From Hymenobacter negativus (GTDB taxonomy: Bacteria > Bacteroidota > Bacteroidia > Cytophagales > Hymenobacteraceae), in the NCBI RefSeq assembly GCF_017571495.1, contig NZ_JAGETZ010000010.1:62001-126000 (forward strand): 64,000 bases of DNA. The letters run 5' to 3'. The notes beneath the pieces were generated by a model. That model saw nothing but the letters and a program-made list of their open reading frames with translations, was not told the DNA's origin and did no database searches. Each line of letters begins with the position of its first letter. Positions within the stretch are counted from its first letter, which is position 1. The position numbers were made by a program, and so were the translations under genes. Shown one piece after another: positions 32,760 through 41,924 of this stretch.

Positions 32760-34715
32760 ATGTGTATGAAAGTTAATACGTTTGCCCTTGCACTGCTGCT
32801 GAGTGTCCCCTTTGCCCACGATGCTACCGCCCAGGTGCGCCTGCCGCGCCTGGTGAGCAACGGCATGGTGCTGCAGCGCGACCGGCCGGTGACCATCTGG
32901 GGCTGGGCCAAGCCAGGCGAGAAGCTGACGGTGGCGTTCCAGGGCAAAACCTACGCCGCTACCACTGGCTCGGACGGCCAGTGGCGCGTGGCCCTGCCGG
33001 CAATGAAGGCTGGTGGGCCGTATGAGTTGAATATCAAAGCCAGCAATGAGTTGAGCGTAAAAGACATTATGGTGGGCGACGTATGGCTGTGCTCGGGCCA
33101 GTCGAACATGGAAACGCCCATGCTTCGCCTGCGCGACAAATTCCCCGATGTCATCGCCCAAGCTGCTAACCCGCGCATCCGGCAATACGAAGTGCCCCTG
33201 ACCTATGCCTTCAAAGGCCCGCGCCCCGACATCACCGGCGGCAAGTGGATTGCCGCCGACCCGCAAACTGTACTGCAATTCTCGGGCGTGGCTTACTTCT
33301 TCGCTAAGGAAATTAACGCCAAATACCAGGTACCGGTTGGCATCATCAAAGACGCCGTGGGCGGTTCGCCGGCCGAAGCCTGGCTGAGTGCTGAGGCGCT
33401 GAAGCAATTCCCGAAATACGAGGAGCAAGGTGCTAAATACAAGGACAGCGCGATGGTAGCGGGCATCCGGCAGCGCGAAGGCGCGGCCGTGTCGGACTGG
33501 TACAAGCAGCTATATCAAGCAGACCAGGGCGAAGCGCGAGGCCAGCAGAAATGGTCGGCCCCCGGCTACGATGCCAGCAGCTGGGCCAGCATGAACGTGC
33601 CCGGCTACTGGGCCAACCAGACGCCGTTGGGCATGGTAAATGGCGTGGTGTGGTTCCGCAAAGAAGTGGAGGTGCCTGCCGCTATGGTGGGCCAACCCGC
33701 ACGGCTGGAGCTGGGCACGCTGGTCGATGCCGACTCTACCTACATCAACGGCCAGCTGGTGGGCAGCACCGGCTACCAGTATCCGCCCCGCAAGTACGAG
33801 GTGAAGGCAGGCGTCCTGAAGCCCGGTAAAAACGTGGTAACGGTGCGCCTCATCAGCAACGGTGGGCGGGGCGGCTTCACACCGGAGAAGAACTACCAGC
33901 TCAGTGCCGGCGGCCAGACCATTGACCTGCGCGGTCCTTGGCAGTACAAGCTGGGCGCTACTTCGACTCCTACGCCAGGTACCACCACGTTTCAGTACCA
34001 GCCCGGCGGCCTCTACAACGGCATGATTGCGCCGGTGCTGCCTTACGCCATCAAAGGCGTGCTGTGGTACCAGGGCGAGAGCAACACTGGCCACCCTCAG
34101 GACTACCAAGCCCTGATGACCAGCCTGATTGCCGACTGGCGCGCCCACCTGCAGCGTCCCGACCTACCCTTCCTGTATGTGCAGTTGGCCAATTTTATGG
34201 CCGTGAAACCCGAGCCCGGCGAAAGCGGCTGGGCGGGCGTGCGCGATGCCCAGCGCCGTACGCTGGCCGTGCCCAACACCGGCATGGCCGTGATTTCGGA
34301 TGTGGGTGAGTGGAACGACATTCATCCCCTCGACAAGCAGACAGTGGGCCACCGTCTGGCCTTAGCCGCCCAAAAAGTGGCGTATGGCGATAAAAAAGTG
34401 GTGGCTTCCGGCCCGCTCTATCAAGGCATGCAAACTGCTGGCAACAAAGTCACACTCAGCTTCACCAGCATCGGCGGCGGCTTGGTAGCGAAGGGTGGAG
34501 GCCCACTAAAAGGCTTTGCCGTCGCCGGGCCGGATAAGAAATTTGTGTGGGCGCAGGCACGAATAGAAGGCAATAAGGTGGTAGTTTGGAATGACCAAGT
34601 GCTGAACCCTACGGTGGTGTGCTACGCCTGGGCCGACAATCCCGAAGGTGCAAATCTTTACAACAAGGAGGGGCTGCCGGCTTCGCCATTTACTACGGCA
34701 GCTGATGTGCTTTAG
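32760..34715 (+). CDS. CE20-like acetylesterase (sialate O-acetylesterase family), probable acetylxylan esterase
   Basis: A 651-residue secreted SGNH esterase with signal MCMKVNTFALALLLSVPFAHDATAQ. Ser115 in CSGQSNMETP (block I), LWYQGESNTGHP at ~435 (block III) and D520-I-H522 (block V) form the catalytic set. A galactose-binding-like beta sandwich (YWANQTPLGMVNGVVWFRKEVEVP) is inserted at ~280-390, the architecture of the sialate O-acetylesterase group. Members near xylan genes, including CE20, remove acetyl groups from xylose, and no sialic acid genes are present here, so acetylxylan esterase is favoured by context. It is first in the run leading to xylB and xylA. Confidence 0.87.
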   Translation: MCMKVNTFALALLLSVPFAHDATAQVRLPRLVSNGMVLQRDRPVTIWGWAKPGEKLTVAFQGKTYAATTGSDGQWRVALPAMKAGGPYELNIKASNELSVKDIMVGDVWLCSGQSNMETPMLRLRDKFPDVIAQAANPRIRQYEVPLTYAFKGPRPDITGGKWIAADPQTVLQFSGVAYFFAKEINAKYQVPVGIIKDAVGGSPAEAWLSAEALKQFPKYEEQGAKYKDSAMVAGIRQREGAAVSDWYKQLYQADQGEARGQQKWSAPGYDASSWASMNVPGYWANQTPLGMVNGVVWFRKEVEVPAAMVGQPARLELGTLVDADSTYINGQLVGSTGYQYPPRKYEVKAGVLKPGKNVVTVRLISNGGRGGFTPEKNYQLSAGGQTIDLRGPWQYKLGATSTPTPGTTTFQYQPGGLYNGMIAPVLPYAIKGVLWYQGESNTGHPQDYQALMTSLIADWRAHLQRPDLPFLYVQLANFMAVKPEPGESGWAGVRDAQRRTLAVPNTGMAVISDVGEWNDIHPLDKQTVGHRLALAAQKVAYGDKKVVASGPLYQGMQTAGNKVTLSFTSIGGGLVAKGGGPLKGFAVAGPDKKFVWAQARIEGNKVVVWNDQVLNPTVVCYAWADNPEGANLYNKEGLPASPFTTAADVL

Positions 34716-34762
34716 GCTGTTACATCGTTCGGCCGGGGCACCTTCCTACTTATGAACTGACT

Positions 34763-36271
34763 ATGAAATACCTCCTCGGCTACGACATCGGTAGCTCTTC
34801 TATCAAAGTTTCGCTGCTCGACATTGCCACCGGCAAGGCCGTTGCGGCTGTTACGTCTCCCAAGCAGGAGATGGAAATCAGCGTGCCCCAGGCCGACTGG
34901 GCCGAGCAGCGCCCCGAGCGCTGGTGGCAGGAGTGCGTGAACGCCACCGCTGAGCTCAAAGCCGCCTATGGCTTCGATACCGACCTAGTAGCTGGCATCG
35001 GCATCACGTACCAGATGCACGGCCTCGTGCTGGTCAATAAGGATGGCAAGGTGCTGCGTCCAGCCATTATCTGGTGCGACAGCCGCGCCGTGGACCTCGG
35101 CAATCAGGCTTTTGCTGAGCTAGGAGAGGAGTATTGCCTCGAAAATTTCCTGAACTCGCCCGGCAACTTCACCGCCTCCAAGCTGAAGTGGGTGCGCGAA
35201 AACGAGCCGGAGATTTACGCGCAGATTCACAAGATTCAGCTGCCCGGCGACTACATCGCCTTTAAGATGAGCGGCCAGCTGCAGACCACCGTGTCGGGCT
35301 TGTCGGAAGGTGTATTCTGGAATTTCAAAAACCAGGCCATTGCCCAGGAGCTACTGGATTACTACGGCATCAGCGCCGACCTGCTGCCCGAAGTGGTGGA
35401 CACTTTCTCGGTGCAGGGCCAGCTGAGCGACGAGGCTGCGCACGAGCTGGGCCTCACGGCTGGCACGCCCATCAGCTACCGGGCCGGCGACCAGCCCAAC
35501 AACGCCTTCTCCCTCAACGTGCTGAACCCCGGCGAAATCGCGGCCACGGCCGGTACGTCGGGAGTTGTGTACGGCATCACCGACGCACCCGCTTCCGACC
35601 CCGCTTCGCGGGTGAACGCCTTTGTGCATGTCAACCATACGGCTGCCGCACCGCGCAATGGAGTACTGATGTGCATGAACGGTACCGGCATTCTTAATAG
35701 CTGGCTGCGCAAAATCGTGGGCGAAATGCCCTATGACGAGATGAACCGCCGCGCCGCACAGGCGCCGGTAGGAGCGGAGGGCTTGGTTTTCCTACCCTTT
35801 GGTAATGGAGCCGAGCGCATCCTCGAAAACCAGCCCACTGACGCTGAGCTGCACGGCCTCAACTTCAACATCCACAGCCAGGCACACCTGCTGCGCGCCG
35901 CCCAGGAGGGCATTGTGTTTGCCCTGATTTATGGCATGAACATCATGCGCCAGATGGGCGTGCAAGTCCGCACCGTGCGTGCCGGTAATGCCAATATGTT
36001 CCTCAGCCCGGTGTTCCGCGAGGCATTTGTGAACGCCGGCAACGTGACACTGGAGCTCTACAATACCGACGCGGCGCAGGGCGCTGCCCGCGGCGCCGGC
36101 ATCGGCACCGGCGTATACGCGAGTGCGGCCGAAGCCTTCGGTGGTCTCGAACGCATCCTAACCGTGGAGCCTACCGCGGCGCTCCACGACCAATACCAAG
36201 CCGCCTACAGCCGCTGGCAAGAAGCATTAAACCAACTAGTTCCCCAACCAATTTCCTTATCTCATGTCTAG
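34763..36271 (+). CDS. xylB: Xylulokinase
   Basis: A 502-residue FGGY carbohydrate kinase. MKYLLGYDIGSSSIKVSLLD is the N-terminal ATPase phosphate loop, GITYQMHGLVLVNKDGKVLRPAIIWCDSRA the sugar-binding face, RAGDQPNNAFSLNVLNPGEIAATAGTSG holds the catalytic Asp243, and QAHLLRAAQEGIVFALIYGMNIM with AGNANMFLSPVFREAF the second nucleotide lobe. It phosphorylates D-xylulose from XylA, and its stop overlaps the xylA start by 8 bases. That pairing fixes its specificity among FGGY kinases. Confidence 0.95.
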   Translation: MKYLLGYDIGSSSIKVSLLDIATGKAVAAVTSPKQEMEISVPQADWAEQRPERWWQECVNATAELKAAYGFDTDLVAGIGITYQMHGLVLVNKDGKVLRPAIIWCDSRAVDLGNQAFAELGEEYCLENFLNSPGNFTASKLKWVRENEPEIYAQIHKIQLPGDYIAFKMSGQLQTTVSGLSEGVFWNFKNQAIAQELLDYYGISADLLPEVVDTFSVQGQLSDEAAHELGLTAGTPISYRAGDQPNNAFSLNVLNPGEIAATAGTSGVVYGITDAPASDPASRVNAFVHVNHTAAAPRNGVLMCMNGTGILNSWLRKIVGEMPYDEMNRRAAQAPVGAEGLVFLPFGNGAERILENQPTDAELHGLNFNIHSQAHLLRAAQEGIVFALIYGMNIMRQMGVQVRTVRAGNANMFLSPVFREAFVNAGNVTLELYNTDAAQGAARGAGIGTGVYASAAEAFGGLERILTVEPTAALHDQYQAAYSRWQEALNQLVPQPISLSHV

Positions 36272-37595
36272 CAACACGCTTTCGAAGACTGAATTTTTTA
36301 CCGGTATCGACACCATTAAGTACGAAGGGCGCGAGTCGGATAATCCGCTGGCCTTTAAGTGGTACGATGAGAACCGCGTGGTCGCTGGCAAGACCATGAA
36401 AGAGTACCTGCGCTTTGCTACGGCCTACTGGCACACGTTTGTGGGCACCGGCGGCGACCCGTTTGGCCCTGGTACCAAGAACTTTGCCTGGGACTCGCAC
36501 CATGAAATCGTGGGCCGCGCCAAGGACAAAGCCGATGCGGCGTTTGAATTCTTCACCAAGCTCGGTACGCCCTACTACTGCTTCCACGACATCGATTTGG
36601 TGGACGAAGGCAACTCCCTGGCTGAGTACGAGCGCAACCTGTCCACCATTGTGGATTATGTGAAGCAGCACCAGCAGGAAAGTGGCGTGAAGCTGCTCTG
36701 GGGCACGGCCAACGTGTTTTCGAACCCGCGCTACATGAACGGCGCCAGCACCAACCCCGACTTCCAGGTGGTGGCGCACGCCGGCACGCAGGTCCTCAAC
36801 GCTATTGACGCGACCATCGCGCTGGGCGGCGAGAACTACGTGTTCTGGGGTGGCCGCGAGGGCTACATGACCCTGCTGAATACCGACATGAAGCGCGAGC
36901 AGGAACACATGGCCAAATTCCTGACTATGGCCCGCGACTATGCTCGTAAGCAAGGCTTTACCGGTAAGTTCTTCATCGAGCCCAAGCCGGCCGAGCCCAC
37001 CAAGCACCAGTACGACTTCGACGCCGCTACCGTCATTGGCTTCCTGAAGGAGCACGGCCTGCAGGATGATTTCCAATTGAACCTGGAAGTGAACCACGCC
37101 ACGCTGGCGGGTCACACCTTCCAGCACGAGCTACAGGTGGCGGCCGATGCCGGCATGCTGGGCAGCATGGACGCCAACCGCGGCGACTACCAGAACGGCT
37201 GGGATACTGACCAGTTCCCCAACAACCTGAACGAGCTGACCGAGTCGATGCTCATTATCCTCGAGGCCGGTGGCATCACCCAGGGAGGCATCAACTTCGA
37301 CGCCAAAACCCGCCGCAACTCGACGGATTTGGAAGATATTTTCATCGCCCACATCGCGGGCATGGACACCTTCGCCCGCGCCCTCGTCACGGCCGATGCT
37401 ATTCTGGAAAAATCGGCTTACAAGAAGTTCCGCACGGAGCGCTACGCTTCGTTCGATTCGGGTGAAGGCGCGGCTTTTGAGAAAGGCCAGCTGACCCTGG
37501 AGGATTTGCGTACCATCGCCCACAAATCGGGCGAGCCCCTGCCGAAAAGCGGCAAGCAAGAGTGGCTGGAAGCCATTATCAACCAGTACATCTAA
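36264..37595 (+). CDS. xylA: Xylose isomerase
   Basis: A 443-residue class II xylose isomerase. His108 and Asp111 (CFHDIDLVDEG) are the catalytic pair, FIEPKPAEPTKHQYDFD and LNLEVNHATLAGHTFQHEL hold metal ligands, and DANRGDYQNGWDTDQFPN the second metal site. It converts D-xylose to D-xylulose in the cytoplasm. The ATG lies inside the end of xylB (ATGTCTAG), an 8-base overlap that couples the two. A terminator hairpin follows at 37605. Confidence 0.97.
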   Translation: MSSNTLSKTEFFTGIDTIKYEGRESDNPLAFKWYDENRVVAGKTMKEYLRFATAYWHTFVGTGGDPFGPGTKNFAWDSHHEIVGRAKDKADAAFEFFTKLGTPYYCFHDIDLVDEGNSLAEYERNLSTIVDYVKQHQQESGVKLLWGTANVFSNPRYMNGASTNPDFQVVAHAGTQVLNAIDATIALGGENYVFWGGREGYMTLLNTDMKREQEHMAKFLTMARDYARKQGFTGKFFIEPKPAEPTKHQYDFDAATVIGFLKEHGLQDDFQLNLEVNHATLAGHTFQHELQVAADAGMLGSMDANRGDYQNGWDTDQFPNNLNELTESMLIILEAGGITQGGINFDAKTRRNSTDLEDIFIAHIAGMDTFARALVTADAILEKSAYKKFRTERYASFDSGEGAAFEKGQLTLEDLRTIAHKSGEPLPKSGKQEWLEAIINQYI

Positions 37596-37604
37596 GAACC
37601 TAGC

Positions 37605-37635
37605 CCGTCAGGCAACGCGCTGCAAAGCCTGACGG
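37605..37635 (+). terminator. Hairpin terminator after xylA
   Basis: CCGTCAGGC (37605-37613) pairs with GCCTGACGG (37627-37635) around a 13-nt loop, 10 bases after the xylA stop, followed by ACTTCTCTG. The following T-run is weak, but the position suits the end of the xylBA transcript. Confidence 0.6.
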
Positions 37636-38045
37636 ACTTCTCTGAATAATCGAAAATAAGTGACTGAAAAAACGGAACCGGCCGGCTGTGGAATGGTGGG
37701 AACAGTGACGCGGCTGGCCGGGGAAGTTTTTGGTTTACAAAGTAGGTGGAAGGGCCTGGTGCTTTCTGCAAAAAGTAGCTAGGCTTGAGAGGCGTTTCGG
37801 TTGGTGCTAGTGCCCGAAGGTGAGCGGGCGCTGGCACTGTGTGGGTAGTTACCCACACCCCGGAATGCCTCTCCACTTGCTTAAAGCGCAATGCGTGACC
37901 TTAAAAAGGTTTCGGCTCCTACTCCCATCTCCCCGCATGCTGCCCGCTAGTGGCCATGCCAGCGCAACGACATCGTGGTGCTCAACTTCAACGCTGAAAT
38001 TCCAGAGGCGGCGGTATACGTCGGCCTTTTAAATTATATAGGATA
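37636..38045. other. Gene-free region between xylA and GH10
   Basis: No gene is supported. A short frame near 37970-38043 reads RNDIVVLNFNAEIPE and stops just before the GH10 ATG. It looks protein-like but has no start or recognisable family. The last 30 bases before 38046 are AT-rich and probably carry the GH10 promoter or leader. Confidence 0.4.
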
Positions 38046-39161
38046 ATGAAAATTAAATATTTGATTAAGTGCTTTGCGCTGGCTGGCATTGGCCTGGGGT
38101 TCGGGCCAAAAGCAGACCTGAGCCTGAAAGAAGCATTCAAAAAGGATTTTTATGTAGGCGCTGCCCTCAACAACCGCCAGATAAGCGGCCAAGATGCCAA
38201 CTCCATCGCCTTGGTTAAGCAGCAGTTCAACACCATCAGCCCCGAGAACCTGCTAAAGTGGGAGGCCGTGCACCCGCAGCCCGACAAGTACAACTTCAAG
38301 CCCGCCGACGACTACGTGGCCTTTGGGCAAGCAAATAAGATGTTCACCATCGGCCACACGCTGATGTGGCACCAGCAAACGCCCAAGTGGGTATTTGAGG
38401 ACGCCGACGGCAAGCCTGCCAGCCGCGAAATGCTGCTGAAGCGACTAGAAGAGCACATCAACACTGTAGTGGGTCGCTACAAAGGCAAAATCGCGGGCTG
38501 GGATGTGCTGAACGAAGCCATCGACGACCAGCTAGGCGATTTGCGCAAGACCAAGTGGCTGGAAATCCTCGGTGAGGATTTCGCCGCCAAAGCTTTTGAA
38601 TACGCCCACAAAGCCGACCCGAAAGCTGAACTCTATTACAACGACTACAGCCTCTACCGTCCTGAGAAACGTGCGGGCGTCATCAAGCTGGTGAAAAGCC
38701 TGCAGGCCAAAGGCATCAAGGTGGCCGCCATCGGGATGCAGGGCCACTACGGCCTCACGAAGCCCAGCATTGAGCAGGTAGAGGCCAGCATTGTGGCTTT
38801 TTCGCAGTTGGGCGTACACGTCAATTTCACGGAACTTGACATTGACGTGCTGCCAAACCCAAGCCGCCGCCAAGGCGCCGACATCGCCGAAACCTTTGGG
38901 GCCGATGCCAAATACAACGTGTACACCACCGGCCTGCCCGATTCGGTGCAGCAGCAACTGACCAAGCGCTACGCCGACCTGTTTGCCCTGTTTCACAAGC
39001 ACCGCGACGTGATTGACCGCATCACCCTCTGGGGCGTGACAGATGCCGACTCCTGGCTAAACAACTGGCCCATCCGGGGCCGCACCAGCTACCCCTTGCT
39101 GTTCGACCGCAAGTACCAGCCCAAACCCGCTTTCCAGGCGGTGGTGCAAGCCGCTAAGTAG
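38046..39161 (+). CDS. GH10 endo-1,4-beta-xylanase
   Basis: A 371-residue enzyme with an N-terminal signal-like segment (MKIKYLIKCFALAGIGLGFG) and a single GH10 barrel. Conserved pieces are TISPENLLKWEAVHP, GHTLMWHQQTPKW, WDVLNEAIDD with acid/base Glu157, YYNDYS, AIGMQGHY, and FTELDIDVLP with nucleophile Glu263. It cuts the xylan backbone between substituents. There is no carbohydrate-binding module. If exported only to the periplasm it would act on imported oligosaccharides; it is the only clear endo-xylanase in the window, so any surface endo-enzyme must be encoded elsewhere. Confidence 0.95.
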   Translation: MKIKYLIKCFALAGIGLGFGPKADLSLKEAFKKDFYVGAALNNRQISGQDANSIALVKQQFNTISPENLLKWEAVHPQPDKYNFKPADDYVAFGQANKMFTIGHTLMWHQQTPKWVFEDADGKPASREMLLKRLEEHINTVVGRYKGKIAGWDVLNEAIDDQLGDLRKTKWLEILGEDFAAKAFEYAHKADPKAELYYNDYSLYRPEKRAGVIKLVKSLQAKGIKVAAIGMQGHYGLTKPSIEQVEASIVAFSQLGVHVNFTELDIDVLPNPSRRQGADIAETFGADAKYNVYTTGLPDSVQQQLTKRYADLFALFHKHRDVIDRITLWGVTDADSWLNNWPIRGRTSYPLLFDRKYQPKPAFQAVVQAAK

Positions 39162-39263
39162 GAGATTCTGGGAAAGGCCATCATGCTCGGCTGCGCTCGG
39201 TATGGTGGCCTTTCCCAGACTCTTTGGCAGCAGCACGCTACTCTATCTATAAAGCAAACTTCG

Positions 39264-41891
39264 ATGATTGTCCCACCCATCATTCGCTCGCTAATCCGAC
39301 CGGCTGCCACGCGCCATTCGCTGTGGCTGGTGCTGCTGTTACTGTTCAGCAGCCCCGCCGCTCAGGCCCAAGCCAAGTCGGCCGCTGCCAAGTCCGCGAC
39401 CAAAGCGGCCACCGATTTCACCTTGGCCGCCAATGGCAAAGCCGCCGCCATCTACGCCAGTGCGACTGACTGGCCGGGCGTGCTGCGCGCCGCCAAAGAC
39501 CTGCAGGCCGATGTGCAGCGCGTGACCAAAATTGAGCCCAGCTTCAGCACCAGCCAGCCGGCGGAGCAGGCAGTGGTGCTCATCGGCACCATTGGCAAAA
39601 GCCCCCTGATTGATGCGCTGGTGAAGCAGAAGAAGCTCGACGCTTCGGCCATAACCGGTAAGTGGGAAGTGTTTGTGCGGCAGGTGGTGCTGAACCCCAT
39701 GCCAGGAGTAAAGCAAGCGCTGGTTATTGCGGGCAGCGACAAGCGCGGCACTATCTACGGCATTTATGACCTCTCGCAGCAGATTGGGGTGTCGCCCTGG
39801 TACTGGTGGGCCGATGTGCCGGTAAAGCCACAAACGGCCCTACACATCCCTGCCGTTCGCCACACGCTGGGCGAGCCGAAGGTGAAGTACCGGGGCATTT
39901 TTCTCAACGACGAAGCGCCGGCGCTGTCGGGCTGGGCGAAGGAGAAATTCGGGGGCATCAACTCGAAGATGTACGCGCATGTGTTTGAGCTGATTCTGCG
40001 GCTGAAAGGCAATTACCTGTGGCCCGCCATGTGGGGCAATGCCTTCAACGACGACGACAAGCTGAGCCCGGTGATGGCCGATGAGTACGGCGTGGTGATG
40101 GGCACCTCGCACCACGAGCCCATGCAACGCGCCCAGCAGGAGTGGAAGCGCTACGGCCACGGCCCCTGGAACTACCAGACCAACGACACCACCCTGCGCC
40201 GCTTCTGGCGCCAAGGCATCCGCAACATGGGCACCCACGAAAGCATCGTGACCATGGCCATGCGCGGCGACGGCGACGAGCCCATGAGCGAGGGCAGCAA
40301 CATTGCCCTGCTCGAAAAAATAGTGGCTGACCAGCGTAAAATCCTTGCTGAAGAAACCCACAAGCCCGCCGACCAGACGCCCCAGCTGTGGGCGCTCTAC
40401 AAGGAGGTGCAGGACTACTACGACAAGGGCATGCGCGTGCCCGACGACATCACCCTGTTGCTCTGCGACGACAACTGGGGCAACCTGCGCAAGCTGCCCA
40501 AGCTCTCCGAAAAGCCCCGCAAAGGTGGCTACGGCATCTACTACCACTTCGACTACGTGGGCGGGCCGCGCAACTACAAGTGGCTTAACACCAATCCGCT
40601 GCCGCGCATTTGGGAGCAGATGCACCTGGCGCACGAGTATGGCGCCAACCAGATTTGGATTGTGAACGTGGGTGACCTCAAGCCCATGGAATTGCCCATC
40701 AGCTTCTTCCTGGAGTACGCCTGGAACCCCGACCGCATCTCGGCCGGGCAAGTGGGCGACTATACCCAGCGCTGGGCCGCCCAGCAGTTTGGGCCGAAGT
40801 ACGCGGCCGACATCGCCGACATCTTGGCCAAGTACGCCAAGTACAACGCCCGCCGCAAGCCCGAACTGCTGGACGCCAACACCTACAGCCTCGCCACCGG
40901 CGAATGGGCCACGGTAGTGGCCGACTACAACGCGCTGCTGGCCCGGGCTGAGGCTATCAACCAAAAGCTGCCCACTGCCGACCGCGACGCCTACTTCGAG
41001 CTGGTATTGCACCCCGTGCTGGCCTGCGCCAACCTCAACGAGCTGTACTACACCGTGGCCCAGAACCGGGAGGCCGCTAAAACCAATCAGCCTACCACCA
41101 ATGCGCTGGCCGAAAAAGCCAAAGCGCTGTATGCCAAAGACACGGAAATAAAGGACCGGTACCACGCCCTGGCCGGCGGCAAATGGAACCACATGATGGA
41201 CCAGACGCACATCGGCTACACCTACTGGCAGCAGCCAAATGCTGATAAAATGCCCGATGTCGTGACCCTGCCCGCAGGTGCTACGGCCTCGGATGCTACG
41301 CCCAAGTCTGCGGCGGTCGCCTCCGCTGCCTACGTGTCGCTCGAAGCCGAGCACTATACTCAGGCCGTGAACGCCGGCCCCATCACCTGGCAGCGCCTGC
41401 CCGACCTGGGCCGCACGGCAGGCGCCGTCACCACCTTCCCGGTTACGGCTGTCCCCACGGCCGCGCCGGGCGGCAGCAGCCCGCACCTGGAGTACCGCAT
41501 CAACTTGGCGCAGGCTGGCCCCGTGACGGTGAGTGCCTACTTAGCCCCGACCCTTGATTTCACCAACACCACTGGCTTGCGCTACGCTGTGTCCATCGAC
41601 GATGAAGCGCCGCAGCTGGTGAACCTGCACACCGGCCTCGCCCCCGAAAATGGCAACCGGCCCTGGCAGCAGGCCGTGGCCGAAAGCATCATCCTGAAAA
41701 CTTCGCAGCACAACGTAGCTGCGGCCGGCGCTCACACGCTCAAGTTCTGGCGTGTAGACCCTGGTGTGGTGCTCGAAAAGCTGGTGGTAAGCCCCAGCCC
41801 ACTGCCAGCTACTTACCTCGGGCCGCCGGCGAATGCAAAGGGGGTAGCTGCCGAACCAAAGAGCGAAAAAGGAAGCCTTGGCCGACGCTAA
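39264..41891 (+). CDS. GH115 alpha-glucuronidase (copy 1)
   Basis: An 875-residue enzyme from ATG 39264; the frame extends to 39183 but those 27 residues precede the signal peptide (RHSLWLVLLLLFSSPAAQAQA). GH115 motifs run in order: GSDKRGTIYGIYDLSQQIGVSPWYWWADVP, KYRGIFLNDEAPALSGWAKEKFG, LWPAMWGNAFNDDDKLSP, YGVVMGTSHHEPM, FWRQGIRNMGTHESIVTMAMRGDGDEPM, and WIVNVGDLKPMELPISFFLEYAWNP. A C-terminal GH115 domain starts near AYVSLEAEHYTQAV. GH115 removes methylglucuronic acid from internal positions of intact xylan, complementing GH67. It lies ~100 bases after GH10. The copy at 52906 is longer. Confidence 0.94.
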   Translation: MIVPPIIRSLIRPAATRHSLWLVLLLLFSSPAAQAQAKSAAAKSATKAATDFTLAANGKAAAIYASATDWPGVLRAAKDLQADVQRVTKIEPSFSTSQPAEQAVVLIGTIGKSPLIDALVKQKKLDASAITGKWEVFVRQVVLNPMPGVKQALVIAGSDKRGTIYGIYDLSQQIGVSPWYWWADVPVKPQTALHIPAVRHTLGEPKVKYRGIFLNDEAPALSGWAKEKFGGINSKMYAHVFELILRLKGNYLWPAMWGNAFNDDDKLSPVMADEYGVVMGTSHHEPMQRAQQEWKRYGHGPWNYQTNDTTLRRFWRQGIRNMGTHESIVTMAMRGDGDEPMSEGSNIALLEKIVADQRKILAEETHKPADQTPQLWALYKEVQDYYDKGMRVPDDITLLLCDDNWGNLRKLPKLSEKPRKGGYGIYYHFDYVGGPRNYKWLNTNPLPRIWEQMHLAHEYGANQIWIVNVGDLKPMELPISFFLEYAWNPDRISAGQVGDYTQRWAAQQFGPKYAADIADILAKYAKYNARRKPELLDANTYSLATGEWATVVADYNALLARAEAINQKLPTADRDAYFELVLHPVLACANLNELYYTVAQNREAAKTNQPTTNALAEKAKALYAKDTEIKDRYHALAGGKWNHMMDQTHIGYTYWQQPNADKMPDVVTLPAGATASDATPKSAAVASAAYVSLEAEHYTQAVNAGPITWQRLPDLGRTAGAVTTFPVTAVPTAAPGGSSPHLEYRINLAQAGPVTVSAYLAPTLDFTNTTGLRYAVSIDDEAPQLVNLHTGLAPENGNRPWQQAVAESIILKTSQHNVAAAGAHTLKFWRVDPGVVLEKLVVSPSPLPATYLGPPANAKGVAAEPKSEKGSLGRR

Positions 41892-41924
41892 GCTGCTGGT
41901 GAGTATTTCATTCAGAAAAGCGTG

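Noticed and set aside
37970..38043. Protein-like frame RNDIVVLNFNAEIPE before GH10
   Set aside because: It has no start codon context, no recognisable family and under 30 codons.
39840..41486. 548-codon open frame on the minus strand opposite GH115 copy 1
   Set aside because: It is a mirror of GC-rich codons in a well-supported GH115 gene, rich in Val, Gly, His and Arg without motifs. Similar antisense frames lie opposite many genes here.
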